From positions 62,001 to 126,000 of the forward strand of contig CAZNLR010000004.1 of NCBI GenBank assembly GCA_964574215.1: a DNA stretch of 64,000 bases. The letters are read 5' to 3'. Positions 43,080 through 51,977 of this stretch are shown here, piece by piece. Position numbers and translations under genes: made by a program. The notes under the pieces are model-generated. The model was given only the letters and a program-made list of their open reading frames with translations. It had not been told where the DNA came from and ran no database searches. This DNA comes from GCA-2725625 sp964574215 (GTDB taxonomy: Bacteria > Pseudomonadota > Alphaproteobacteria > Rhodospirillales > UBA2165). Numbering within the stretch: position 1 is the first letter of the stretch; each line of letters opens with the position of its first letter.

Positions 43080-44021
43080 CTATCTCCGGCGAACGAATAG
43101 AAAATCACCGCCGTCGTGGCCGGCGCGGTGGAGGTCGGAATATTGAGGGGTCTGATTGGCGTTCACCATAACCGGACGGCGGATGGTGTTGAACAATTTG
43201 GCGCCGTCCATGACACCCCGGTTTTCGTTCAGCGCCCGCATAAAGGCGCGGGCGAAAGGCGAATGACCACCCTTACCGTCTTCCACCGGTTCCAGTCCGC
43301 CGGAGGTCATAACCACACGGGCTTTCTTACCGGACATGCGTTTGAAATAATTCGCCGCTTTATCGTTGTTGACCGATAGCTTAACGCCCCGGACCAAACG
43401 GCCGGAATAACAGCTATCGGCGATAACCATGACATGCTTGGCTTCGATGGCTCTTAAGGTGCCGGTGATCGATGCATTGGCCACCCAGCGGGAGCGGCGG
43501 TTTTTCTCGGCGTCCGCAGGGAGCCAGAACCCCTGATCGGCCTTGTCGTCGAGCCAGCCATGACCGGCGTAATAGATCAGGAAATTGTCCTTGAACAAGA
43601 GGCGGGAACGCAGATCGTCCAAGGCGTCCAAAAGATCGTCCCGCGTCGGATTGACCAGCGTGACCACCTTGAACCCGTATTTGTTTTGAAGAATTCCGGC
43701 AACGGCCTTGGCGTCGGCAACCGCGGTTTTAAGCCGGGGTAACTTCTGATAGCGGTCGATGCCGATGACCAGCGCCCAATAGTCGCCGAAATTTATGTCC
43801 TTGGGAACGTCGAATTCAGGTTTGTCAGGCCGCTTCTTTGTCGTTGCCTTGGGCTTCCGGCTACCCGTTTTTGGCGGCGATGTGCCCAAGCCATCCAGCT
43901 CCTTGACTTGACCGCCATATTGTTTCCACAAGTCCTTGAATGACTTGTTTTGTGCCCAAGAAATGTCTGCAAATCCCGCAGCAAAAATTAGTGCGGCAAA
44001 TATCGGGAAAAATCTGATCAT
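43080..44021 (-). CDS. Exported caspase-like peptidase (C14 family)
   Basis: A 313-residue protein with a signal peptide (cleavage near WAQ), a lysine/proline-rich linker to about residue 75 and a caspase-fold domain: YWALVIGIDRYQKLPRL, catalytic His154 in IYYAGHGWLD and Cys204 in IADSCYSGRLV, then VVMTSGG and SPFARAFMRAL. Typical bacterial metacaspase-like/type I caspase homologues cleave after basic residues; substrates are unknown. It follows the 473-residue gene with a 4-bp overlap, so the two are translated together. rnpB lies 45 bp downstream on the same strand. Confidence 0.9.
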   Translation of the reverse strand: MIRFFPIFAALIFAAGFADISWAQNKSFKDLWKQYGGQVKELDGLGTSPPKTGSRKPKATTKKRPDKPEFDVPKDINFGDYWALVIGIDRYQKLPRLKTAVADAKAVAGILQNKYGFKVVTLVNPTRDDLLDALDDLRSRLLFKDNFLIYYAGHGWLDDKADQGFWLPADAEKNRRSRWVANASITGTLRAIEAKHVMVIADSCYSGRLVRGVKLSVNNDKAANYFKRMSGKKARVVMTSGGLEPVEDGKGGHSPFARAFMRALNENRGVMDGAKLFNTIRRPVMVNANQTPQYSDLHRAGHDGGDFLFVRRR

Positions 44022-45439
44022 CGGATGAATTCGGCCCGTCTCCGGTCAAATTCCTCAGCGGGCAAGCCGAATACGACGTAGAACCTGTCTCCTGATTCGG
44101 TTTCGCCTTTGGCCGTGCCAACGGGCCTGCCTTTATAGCCTCCAATGACTTCGAATTCCCCGGTAACGGACTTTTGACCGTCAAAGCATTTCATCTCGAT
44201 CGTACCGGTATGTCTGCTGTAGGTCGTATAGGTGCCGGTGCAGATTTCCTTACCGGCGAGATTATAAAATCCCATGGGAAAAGTTCCGTTGATCCGTCCC
44301 TCGCTCACGTAATGGCCATAAATTTCGTTCAGCTCGGTATTTTCCTCGAACACGATGACCGCCGGAATTTTTGACCTAAAGGGCAGTTTCTCCGGTGTGA
44401 AAAATATGTTCGAATTAATGGCGGCGACGGTGCAGCCGCAGTCACGGCTGTTTTCCGAATTCAAATTGGAGACATATTCCAGGCATTTTGTCAGGGACCG
44501 CCGGACGGCGCTTTCGACCGACCGAAAATTCCAGGATCGGTACCGGTAGGAGCAGTGGCTGGGATAGCCGACGGCGATGGCGCGATTGAAACTTTCGTCC
44601 AACCAGCTTTTTGCCGTGGCTGAATTTTTAAACAGGTCATACTTTTCAACTTCAATTTTCGGACCGCTGTTATTGTTTTGCCGGACAATAAGCGAAATTG
44701 CCCGGTCGACTTCCGCTTGTTCGTAAACCACGATGGGGCGGACGTCGATATGGGTGAAGTATGGTTTGTTTTGATTCCGATCGATGGGTCTCTGTTGAAC
44801 CGCCGCCGAGTTGACGCCTGCCGCCCTGCGCTCGTTGATGGCGCCGTTATCGAAGGTGACCCGGTCTGCCAGACTGATAATATGTATTTTTAGGTCGTCA
44901 GCATTCCCTTTGGACGGCCCCCAGCAAAGACCCATATACCATATTTTATTGCCCTGGCTGATCATTCCCTCCGTCGAGCCATCGCCGAAAAACTGCTTTG
45001 CAATGCCGCAATTTCCGTTCTCATTGCCTTTGACCAGCAGATGAAAATCGCCGTATTTGTTTGCCGCTTTCTGCACGTCCGATTCAGTTGCAGATAAACC
45101 TTTCTTTTTTACCGCTTTCGCTTTCCCGAATACTCGGACCAAATCCCGTTTAGGGTCGTTGATGTCGCCAAAATAAAAGTTTGAGGCCAGCTCCCGGTAG
45201 GTTAAGAACCCGCCGGAAAAATTTATGGTTTCCTTCCAGACATCTCCCATGTTTCTCGGTTCCCAGGTATAGCGGCCCTTGATAAAGCTCTCGTCCCCGG
45301 AAAAACTGATGGTGCTGTCTTGGAGTTCTAAGGGCACCCGGTTGGCGGCGTCAACTTGGCCGATGCCAAAATTCAAGGCGCCTCCGACCGCGAACAGCAT
45401 CAAACATACAATCTTTAAAAAATTATTTAACCTCGTCAC
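44018..45439 (-). CDS. Large exported protein, partner of the caspase-like gene
   Basis: A 473-residue protein with a signal peptide (MTRLNNFLKIVCLMLFAVG, cut near VDA) and no other membrane segment. Features: about ten cysteines, including a GNCGIAKQFFG segment, LEYVSNLN and DCGCTVAAIN, plus a C-terminal beta-rich part (YNLAGKEICTGTYTTYSRHTG) resembling lipocalin-like or toxin-immunity-type strands. I do not recognise the family. The 4-bp overlap with the caspase gene suggests a functional pair, perhaps substrate or regulator; this is inference. Confidence 0.75.
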   Translation of the reverse strand: MTRLNNFLKIVCLMLFAVGGALNFGIGQVDAANRVPLELQDSTISFSGDESFIKGRYTWEPRNMGDVWKETINFSGGFLTYRELASNFYFGDINDPKRDLVRVFGKAKAVKKKGLSATESDVQKAANKYGDFHLLVKGNENGNCGIAKQFFGDGSTEGMISQGNKIWYMGLCWGPSKGNADDLKIHIISLADRVTFDNGAINERRAAGVNSAAVQQRPIDRNQNKPYFTHIDVRPIVVYEQAEVDRAISLIVRQNNNSGPKIEVEKYDLFKNSATAKSWLDESFNRAIAVGYPSHCSYRYRSWNFRSVESAVRRSLTKCLEYVSNLNSENSRDCGCTVAAINSNIFFTPEKLPFRSKIPAVIVFEENTELNEIYGHYVSEGRINGTFPMGFYNLAGKEICTGTYTTYSRHTGTIEMKCFDGQKSVTGEFEVIGGYKGRPVGTAKGETESGDRFYVVFGLPAEEFDRRRAEFIR

Positions 45440-45645
45440 TACCCCCTCCCCCCTTGAGGACCCGTGTCACGTTTGGCGGAAAGTCATCGCCTTGGTTCGG
45501 ACCATTCAAATAGTATACGTTTCCAAACAAAATGAAACGGGATTATCCCCTTTAACGTGCAATCCGGCATTGGCTGGAATTTCGTTGCCTAACTGCCACC
45601 GCCGCCGGTACGTTGTGGGAGATAAATTTTGGTGGAGAAAGAGAC

Positions 45646-46692
45646 ATCGTTAGACCGACAATTTGGATTATTACGTTGTTAATCTTGTTACTCATCGCGT
45701 CGGCATCAAACGTCTTCGCCCAGTCGGGCAAATTCGCTTTCGGCGTGGTCGGGGATATGCCCTATACCCAGGCCCAGGAACGGGAGTTTTCCAAAGTCAC
45801 CTCCGTAATGAACCGAGCGGATTTATCTTTCGTCGTCCATGTGGGTGATTTTCAGGCCAGTCCCAGCCTGTACGAGCATATTCCCATTGCCGTCTCGCGG
45901 CCTTGTTCCGAGGATAATTTCAAAAAAGTCCGGCTTCTGTTTGATATCTCCCGTCATCCTTTCATCCTGACGCCCGGGGATAACGACTGGACGGACTGCC
46001 ACCGCTTTACCGACCGGGACATCGATCCCCTGAAAGTTCTTTCCAAACTCAGAACGATTTTTTATCCGGCGGGAAAATCATTGGGTAAAGAATCCATGGC
46101 GGTGATCAGCCAGGCCCGGGAAAATAAATTCAGCCAATTCGTGGAAAACCTGACTTGGACGATAAATGGCGTCACATTCGCCACCCTTCACATCGTCGGC
46201 AGCAACAATAATTTTCGAAATCGGGCAGAGCAGGCGGCGCGGTCGGACGCCAATGCCGCCTGGTTGAAACGGGCTTTCGCCACCGCCAGGAAGAACCATA
46301 GCCCCGGCTTGGTTCTGATGGCCCACGCCAATCCGGCCTTCGAAAGCCAGTGGAGCGCCCGGCTGCTGCGCCGTCATCTGCGCAGCCTGAAGTCGCTGGG
46401 AATCAAAGCGCCGAAGAACCCCGACCCCAAGGGAAACGGTTTCGATACATTTCACCAAACGCTTTTGGAAGAGATGTCTTCCTACGCCAAACCCGTCATT
46501 TATATCCATGGCGATACCCATTATTTCCAAATCAACCAGCCACTCTACGATCCTATCGAAAATCGGTTTATCACCAACTTCACGCGGCTGGAGACTTTCG
46601 GATTTCCGGACAGCCACTGGGTCAGGGTGTTGGTCGATCCCGGCGATCCCCAGCTCTTTACCATCAAGCCCCAATATGTGACCCCGAACTAA
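45646..46692 (+). CDS. Exported calcineurin-like phosphoesterase, start uncertain
   Basis: The mature protein starts FAFGVVGDMPYTQAQ, then VVHVGDFQ and LTPGDNDW, followed later by YIHGDTHYF, the metal-binding pattern (GD, GDND/GDNxW, HGDxHxF) of metallophosphoesterases. Before it is a signal peptide, IVRPTIWIITLLILLLIAS to FAQ. The only usual start codon ahead is GTG 45613, with no ribosome binding site, whereas ATC 45646 lies 8 nt after GGAG. The start may be near-cognate. 348 residues from ATC. It is divergent from the caspase operon across a short gap. Confidence 0.8.
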   Translation: MVRPTIWIITLLILLLIASASNVFAQSGKFAFGVVGDMPYTQAQEREFSKVTSVMNRADLSFVVHVGDFQASPSLYEHIPIAVSRPCSEDNFKKVRLLFDISRHPFILTPGDNDWTDCHRFTDRDIDPLKVLSKLRTIFYPAGKSLGKESMAVISQARENKFSQFVENLTWTINGVTFATLHIVGSNNNFRNRAEQAARSDANAAWLKRAFATARKNHSPGLVLMAHANPAFESQWSARLLRRHLRSLKSLGIKAPKNPDPKGNGFDTFHQTLLEEMSSYAKPVIYIHGDTHYFQINQPLYDPIENRFITNFTRLETFGFPDSHWVRVLVDPGDPQLFTIKPQYVTPN

Positions 46693-46701
46693 ACGGTTTC
46701 T

Positions 46702-47427
46702 TCAGGACTTAAGGTCCGGATTATTCAAATATTTTGTCTGGGTGGGAAAGGTGATTTCCTGGCCGGAAACCCTCTGGGCGACGGCAAGGATCGATGCGCC
46801 CGCCGGTACGCCTTCGAACCTGTCCGTGTCCGGCAGATCGAAGTATTTTTGATCAAGGATCGGCCCGGCGCACCCTTTCATAAGAACGATCTTAAATCCG
46901 TTTTGGCTGTAGAAATCATGGAAAAAGGTCGGATTGAGATTGAAAAACCCATGATTAAACATGGCGAGAGGAGAGAAATGGCAGATAAATCCGTTCACTT
47001 TCAAACACGCCGCCACGTTGATGCTGGCCCGGCCGATATTAAAACAATGCTCCAAGGTTCCGGGATCGAATATCAGATCGAACGAGGCCAGCAGGTCATC
47101 CGGCAGGCCGTGGTTTAAATCGACGATCCGCTCGACACCCCGGGATGCCGCGATATCGACGGTTTGGCACTCGATACCCAGAGACGAAAAAAAATCCATA
47201 CTATCGGCGATAGCGTCCAGTTCTCCGGTTAATCCGTGCCAGGCGAGTATTTCATCGGAATCGTCCCGGCGGATCAGGCGGTCGGCATAACCGGCGCCAC
47301 AGGATGCATCGATCTGATCGTCAGTCGCCAGGATATCCGGGTAGCCGAGGCTCAACAGTTTCGGTGCGGCCGGCAGGAATTCCCTCAATTGCGCCAAAAC
47401 TTCCAGCTGAACGTGGGAGATCGCCAT
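46702..47427 (-). CDS. Methyltransferase-like protein
   Basis: A 241-residue cytoplasmic protein with YPDILATDDQIDASCG near the N-terminus, a Rossmann-like core (IVDLNHGLPDDLLASFDLIFDPGTLEHCFN, similar to motif II/III of class I methyltransferases) and AACLKVNGFICHFSPLAM. It resembles the FkbM or TylF-neighbour methyltransferases used in glycan modification, but motif I is not clear. I chose ATG 47427 because AGAAGG lies about 7 nt upstream; an earlier in-frame start at 47502 is possible. Convergent with the phosphoesterase gene. Confidence 0.65.
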   Translation of the reverse strand: MAISHVQLEVLAQLREFLPAAPKLLSLGYPDILATDDQIDASCGAGYADRLIRRDDSDEILAWHGLTGELDAIADSMDFFSSLGIECQTVDIAASRGVERIVDLNHGLPDDLLASFDLIFDPGTLEHCFNIGRASINVAACLKVNGFICHFSPLAMFNHGFFNLNPTFFHDFYSQNGFKIVLMKGCAGPILDQKYFDLPDTDRFEGVPAGASILAVAQRVSGQEITFPTQTKYLNNPDLKS

Positions 47428-47620
47428 GCTAAACCTTCTTATCTTGGAAACCCGTTGCAAATGGTATGGCACAGGCGGCTTTGTTTGAAAACCTGTCTGC
47501 AAGCAGATTCACCCGGAGCTGCCCAATATTTCCGGTGGCCTGGCCATGATTCAATTGCTATGGATGGAAAAACTTTGAGACCAAATGCATTGTATATCTG
47601 AACGGAAAAGATCAAGGAAA

Positions 47621-48337
47621 ATGGAAAACAGCGACAACCCGGCCGGCAGCCTTTCTGAGTCTGCGGCAAAGTTCATGGAGCAGGGCACCGCCAGCTTGTC
47701 GGCAGGCGAAACCAACGCCGCCATTGAACAATTCAAACTGGCCAACGAAATCCAGCCCAATGACTCGAATATCCTGAGCTCCCTCGGCTACGCATTGTTG
47801 AAAGCAGACAGTTTCGAGGAAGCGATCAAGGTTTACCGTCAATTGCTTGCCATGCACCCGCTTCAGCCGGACATATGCGTCAATTTGGGCTTTTCCTATT
47901 TCCGCGCCGGCCGCACCCAGGAAGCGATTGAACAATATAAGTTCGTCATCGGCATGGAACCGGAATTCGGGCAGGCTTATTTGAACCTCGGTTTGGCCTT
48001 GGTTCACGAAAGTAAATTCAGGGAGGCTTTGGACGCCTACGGAACGGCATTAAATCTGATGCCCGATCATCCAATGGTCCTGTTCGGCATGGCGTCATGT
48101 CTACGCGGGACCCAAGATTTTGAGAAATCTCTGGATTATTTCCGGCAGGGACTGGCCGTTTATCCGCAGCATCCCGAAGGCTATCTGGAAATGGGCGTGG
48201 TGCTGAAAGCTTTGGGAAAGCAGGATGAGGCAACGGACGCCTTTAAGAAATGCCTGGAAATCGATCCCGGTAATGAGACTGCCAATCAACTGCTGACGTC
48301 AATGTCCGGAGATTCGACCGAAGTAAACTTGGACTGA
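47621..48337 (+). CDS. TPR-repeat protein
   Basis: A 238-residue cytoplasmic protein made of about six tetratricopeptide repeats (for example AAIEQFKLANEIQPNDSNILSSLGYAL, AIKVYRQLLAMHPLQPDICVNLGFSYF and AYLNLGLALVHESKFREALDAYG). TPR domains mediate protein contact. ATG 47621 follows AAGGAAA; an in-frame ATG 36 bp earlier is less supported. Neighbouring genes give no clear partner. Confidence 0.82.
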   Translation: MENSDNPAGSLSESAAKFMEQGTASLSAGETNAAIEQFKLANEIQPNDSNILSSLGYALLKADSFEEAIKVYRQLLAMHPLQPDICVNLGFSYFRAGRTQEAIEQYKFVIGMEPEFGQAYLNLGLALVHESKFREALDAYGTALNLMPDHPMVLFGMASCLRGTQDFEKSLDYFRQGLAVYPQHPEGYLEMGVVLKALGKQDEATDAFKKCLEIDPGNETANQLLTSMSGDSTEVNLD

Positions 48338-48346
48338 CGTGCCGGC

Positions 48347-49312
48347 CTAAATTTCCGAGGTAAAAACCCGATTGCGCCCGGCATCTTTCGCCAGATAAAG
48401 TTGGCGGTCGGCTTCGTCCAAAATCTTTTTTAACCGATCATTGGTACCAGGGGAGGCGGTGGCCACGCCGGCCGCAATGGTAACAACGTCACTGCCGACC
48501 GCGCCCTTATTGGCGATATTCAGTGCTTCGATATCGGCACGGATTCGTTCTCCCAGATCCGCCGCCGGTCCGGAGGCCGTTTCCGGCAAAACGACGCAAA
48601 ATTCCTCCCCACCGTACCGCGCCACCAGGTCGGACGGCCGGCGGGTATTTTTTAGTATTTCCGTAGCGACCATCTTGAGACATTTGTCTCCCTCGGTATG
48701 GCCGTAGGTATCGTTGAAATTCTTGAAGTAATCGATATCAATCATGATTAGCGAAATGGTCGATTCGTTCCGCACCGCACGCCGCCACTCGATCTCCAGA
48801 AACTCATCCAACCGTCGCCTGTTGGCGATGCCGGTCAGAGAGTCGGTGGTCGACTGGATAGCCAACAGGTCCCGCTGCCGTTTCTGTTGCAGATGGTTTC
48901 GAACCCGGGCCTTGACGATTTCAGGCACGATCGGTTTGGTGATGTAGTCGATGGCGCCCAATTCCAATCCGTGCATTTCATCGTAAACTTCGATTTTTGC
49001 CGTTAGGAAAACGACTGGAATGGAGGCCGTCAGCGGATTATCCTGCAACACTTTGCAGGCTTCATAGCCGTCCATTTCGGGCATGCGAACATCCAGGAGG
49101 ATCAAATCGGGGTTGGTCGCCAGGGCGGTTTCGATGCCGTCGGCCGCATTGTTCGCGCTGATCACCTGACATTCGTCTTCGAACAGTAATTGCATCATAT
49201 CGATGACGATATTGTCGTCATCGATGACCAATACGGTAAAATTCTCAGAGGCGTTTTGAATGTTCATCGGCAACTGTTGTCCTGGAGACCCGCGACCCTC
49301 AATCTGTTTCAC
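48347..49312 (-). CDS. Response regulator with GGDEF domain (diguanylate cyclase)
   Basis: Receiver domain (about residues 28-140; phosphoacceptor Asp in LILLDVRMPEMDGYEA) followed by a GGDEF domain with RYGGEEFCVV, the active GG(D/E)EF signature. An inhibitory I-site, RPSD, lies 5 residues before it. It therefore probably makes cyclic di-GMP when phosphorylated and is feedback-inhibited. Like PleD but with one receiver. No kinase lies beside it. The start may be the later Met at 49267. Confidence 0.92.
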   Translation of the reverse strand: MKQIEGRGSPGQQLPMNIQNASENFTVLVIDDDNIVIDMMQLLFEDECQVISANNAADGIETALATNPDLILLDVRMPEMDGYEACKVLQDNPLTASIPVVFLTAKIEVYDEMHGLELGAIDYITKPIVPEIVKARVRNHLQQKRQRDLLAIQSTTDSLTGIANRRRLDEFLEIEWRRAVRNESTISLIMIDIDYFKNFNDTYGHTEGDKCLKMVATEILKNTRRPSDLVARYGGEEFCVVLPETASGPAADLGERIRADIEALNIANKGAVGSDVVTIAAGVATASPGTNDRLKKILDEADRQLYLAKDAGRNRVFTSEI

Positions 49313-49389
49313 ATTCGAATCGAGTATAATAGACGTAACTATTTATAATAAATCGTTAATTCGGCCCAGTTGAAATAGGCCTTTTCCGG

Positions 49390-50040
49390 TTATGGGTCGT
49401 TCCGGAGGGTAGGTTGCTGCCTATCGCCGCTCCCGAGAGCGCGTTGCATCAGGACCGAGTCCACCCATCCCCCCAATTTATACCCGGCGGACTGCAATAA
49501 TCCGGCTCTTTCAAAACCGCATTTGAGATGCAGATTGATCGACGGCATATTGGCGGAATCGCCGATAACGGCGATCATTTGCCGGTATCCCAATTCGGCG
49601 CACCTGTCGATCAACGTGGTCAGCAACAATTTTCCGATCCCCTGGCCCAGACAGTCCGGCGATACGTAAACCGAATCTTCCACTGTATTGATATAGGCTG
49701 GCCGATGTCTGAAACTGGAAGCATAGGCGTATCCGCCAACGACGCCGTCAACATCAGCGACAATAAAGGGAAGTTTTTTGGTGACGATAGCTTGCCAGCG
49801 GGCGCTCATTTCCGCCTCATCTGGCGGTTCGATTTCAAATGACGCCAAACCGTTCAATACATAGTGCCCATATATAGCCTTGATTTCAGCCATATCGTAT
49901 TCCCGTGCCTCACGCAAAACCGCGCCGGACGGAGATCCGGTATTGGTTGAATTTTCGGTGGGTACGCTGGTGTCGGACATGGCTGTTAAGTATCTAATAA
50001 AGTTGAGAGTTCGAGAATAATCGTATCGCGCTCTCTTCAC
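49390..50040 (-). CDS. GNAT-family N-acetyltransferase (phosphinothricin-acetyltransferase-like)
   Basis: A GNAT domain with VREAREYDMAEIKAIYGHYV, YAYASSFRHRPAY, VYVSPDCLGQGIGKLLLTTLIDRC (acetyl-CoA loop Q-G-I-G-K) and GFERAGLLQSAGYKLGGWVDSVLMQ. This is the arrangement of the Pat/bar-type acetyltransferases that act on methionine-sulfone-like or phosphinothricin-like amines. Length 216 includes about 40 unconserved N-terminal residues, so the start could be the later Met at 49980. Confidence 0.85.
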   Translation of the reverse strand: MKRARYDYSRTLNFIRYLTAMSDTSVPTENSTNTGSPSGAVLREAREYDMAEIKAIYGHYVLNGLASFEIEPPDEAEMSARWQAIVTKKLPFIVADVDGVVGGYAYASSFRHRPAYINTVEDSVYVSPDCLGQGIGKLLLTTLIDRCAELGYRQMIAVIGDSANMPSINLHLKCGFERAGLLQSAGYKLGGWVDSVLMQRALGSGDRQQPTLRNDP

Positions 50041-50182
50041 ACCCGCAGACTATCAAAGTCAAGATCAAATTCGCCCGATGGCGCGGGAAATTATGGAAGC
50101 GGAATATTCTAAAGCCGATTCACCAATTCGTAACCAATCTCCTTTTAATATTTCACCACTAACACACCACGGAGATAAAAAA

Positions 50183-50368
50183 ATGAGCTATGCAGTGCGT
50201 TATCACGAAATTAGCGGAGATTGGATGGTGTTTGATGTGGGCGAAAAATTTGAATTAATTGGTATGTTCGCCACGGAACAGGACGCCTCCCTACATATCG
50301 AAGTTCTCGAAAAACGGGCCGAAAAAATATCCCGCTATTCGAAACCGGTGCTCCAACAAGCGGCTTAA
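50183..50368 (+). CDS. Small protein of unknown function
   Basis: A 61-residue protein MSYAVRYHEISGDWMVFDVGEKFELIGMF with a likely ribosome binding site (GGAG 8 nt upstream). The frame is open further upstream from 50078, but the extra 35 residues look uncharacteristic and have no site. No family recognised. Confidence 0.55.
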   Translation: MSYAVRYHEISGDWMVFDVGEKFELIGMFATEQDASLHIEVLEKRAEKISRYSKPVLQQAA

Positions 50369-50473
50369 TCTGGATTGAGCGCGGAGTAGCCGATTCAGCC
50401 CAGGGGTTCCGGCCCCTGGAAATTCTCATCGATTATTCCGGTAATTCCATTATCCTGCGAAATCGGACCTGCT

Positions 50474-51103
50474 TCAGTCATACCCGTCATAACGGCCGAA
50501 ATTCGCGGCATGGGCGTTTTCCATCAACTCCGAAAACGATTTTGCGGCCATCTTTTTCATCAGATTGGCGCGGTGAAATTCTACAGTGCCCAATTTAATT
50601 TCAAGTTTGGCGGCAATCATTTTGTTGGTGTTGCCTCTGATCACCAAATCATAGACCTGACGTTCACGCAGGGTCAAAGTATCCAGCCGATCGCGAAATT
50701 GTCGTCTTAGGGTGTTCAGTTCCAACTCGGAAGAACTGGTTTCAACGGCGCGCTGAACCCACTCGAGCAAATCATTTTTGGGGATGGGCTTTTCGAGAAA
50801 ACCCAGTGCGCCATTTTTTACCGCCTCCACTGCATCGGCAATGCCGCTTCTTCCGCTGATAAAGACGATGGGCAGGTTGCATTCGCGGGTTAGTAGTTTG
50901 CGCTGTACTTCCAAGCCCGTCAGACTCGGCATTTGGTTGTCCAATAGAATACAACCGACAGGTTCCAGAATACTTTCCTCTAAGAATGCTTCCCCGGAGG
51001 AATATTCTTTGGCCTTATAGCCTGCATTCGAAACGTGCTGGAACAGAATTTCGCGATGATCATTGTTGTCATCAACAATATAAACCGTAGGAATCAGGTC
51101 CAT
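50474..51103 (-). CDS. FixJ/NarL-type response regulator
   Basis: A 209-residue two-domain regulator: receiver with IVDDNNDHREILFQHV and phosphoacceptor Asp in CILLDNQMPSLTGLEV, then a LuxR-type HTH (LTLRERQVYDLVIRGNTNKMIAAKLEIKLGTVEFHRANLMKKM). The FixJ-like spacing and the single conserved KP (GFLEKPIPKNDLLEWV) fit. No histidine kinase is next to it; the PAS kinase at 57.8 kb is a possible but unproven partner. Confidence 0.92.
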   Translation of the reverse strand: MDLIPTVYIVDDNNDHREILFQHVSNAGYKAKEYSSGEAFLEESILEPVGCILLDNQMPSLTGLEVQRKLLTRECNLPIVFISGRSGIADAVEAVKNGALGFLEKPIPKNDLLEWVQRAVETSSSELELNTLRRQFRDRLDTLTLRERQVYDLVIRGNTNKMIAAKLEIKLGTVEFHRANLMKKMAAKSFSELMENAHAANFGRYDGYD

Positions 51104-51256
51104 TTATTCTGCAAATACCCTCAAAAAATTATTTTTTTATTCACTATATAATTGTGAAAACCTATCACCAATAACCCGAATTCGGTACTGTGGTTGTACC
51201 TTAGGTTGTGCTGAATAATATAAGAATGGTGATAAAAAATTAGTTTTAAAGAGATT

Positions 51257-51952
51257 TTACGTAAATAGCTGTGAATACAAATTGAAAAGTGCCGCCACGG
51301 TAACGGCGTCGGCGTGGCCATCGATTTTGCCCGGAACGTAACGCCGTTGAAAGGCCCTTATCGTCGCTTCGGTGTCGCCGATTTCGTAGCCAATTTCAGA
51401 TAGCATTGTAGATGAGGATATGTCGGAAGGCGGCGTTTGACTGCGGTCATCCGGCCAATATCCCAACCCGTTTTCGGCCAGCCGCCGCCAATCGAACAGT
51501 TCACCCGGATCCTGTTTGCGGACGGGCGCGATATCGGAATGACCGACGATATTAACTGCCGGTATCGAATATTCGGTAACGATCCGCTGGGCCAATTCTA
51601 TCAGCGCAACCATTTGAGGATCGGAAAAAGGGCGGTAGCCGAATTCATGGCCCGGATTGACCAGTTCGATGCCGATAGAGCGGGCATTGATATCGGTATG
51701 TCCGCGCCAATAGGATTCTCCCGCATGCCAGGCGCGCTTGTCTTCATCCACCAGATGATAAACCGATCCGTCTTCATCGATAAGATAATGGGCGCTGACC
51801 TTGGCGGCCGGATCGCACAGCCGCGCCAAGGCAGACCCGGCGTCTTCCATGCCGGTATAATGGAGCACCAGCATATCGATGACGCCCGCCTCGGAGACAC
51901 CCATCTGGCCTCTTTGGTCGAAATTCGGCGAGGGTTGATCGATAAAATTCAA
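51257..51952 (-). CDS. ampD: N-acetylmuramoyl-L-alanine amidase, AmpD-type
   Basis: Cleaves the amide between anhydro-MurNAc and the stem peptide during cytoplasmic cell-wall recycling. The 231-residue protein has the zinc ligands visible in MLVLHYTGM, GHSDIAPVRKQDPGELFDW (His and Asp) and the catalytic region (YLIDEDGSVYHLVDEDKRAWHAG, RSIGIELVNPG). C-terminal tail is PG-binding-like. The start is TTG with AAGGA upstream. EamA gene follows in the other half of a minus-strand pair. Confidence 0.9.
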   Translation of the reverse strand: MNFIDQPSPNFDQRGQMGVSEAGVIDMLVLHYTGMEDAGSALARLCDPAAKVSAHYLIDEDGSVYHLVDEDKRAWHAGESYWRGHTDINARSIGIELVNPGHEFGYRPFSDPQMVALIELAQRIVTEYSIPAVNIVGHSDIAPVRKQDPGELFDWRRLAENGLGYWPDDRSQTPPSDISSSTMLSEIGYEIGDTEATIRAFQRRYVPGKIDGHADAVTVAALFNLYSQLFT

Positions 51953-51977
51953 ATTCCTTGTCCCCTAGTCACTCCGG

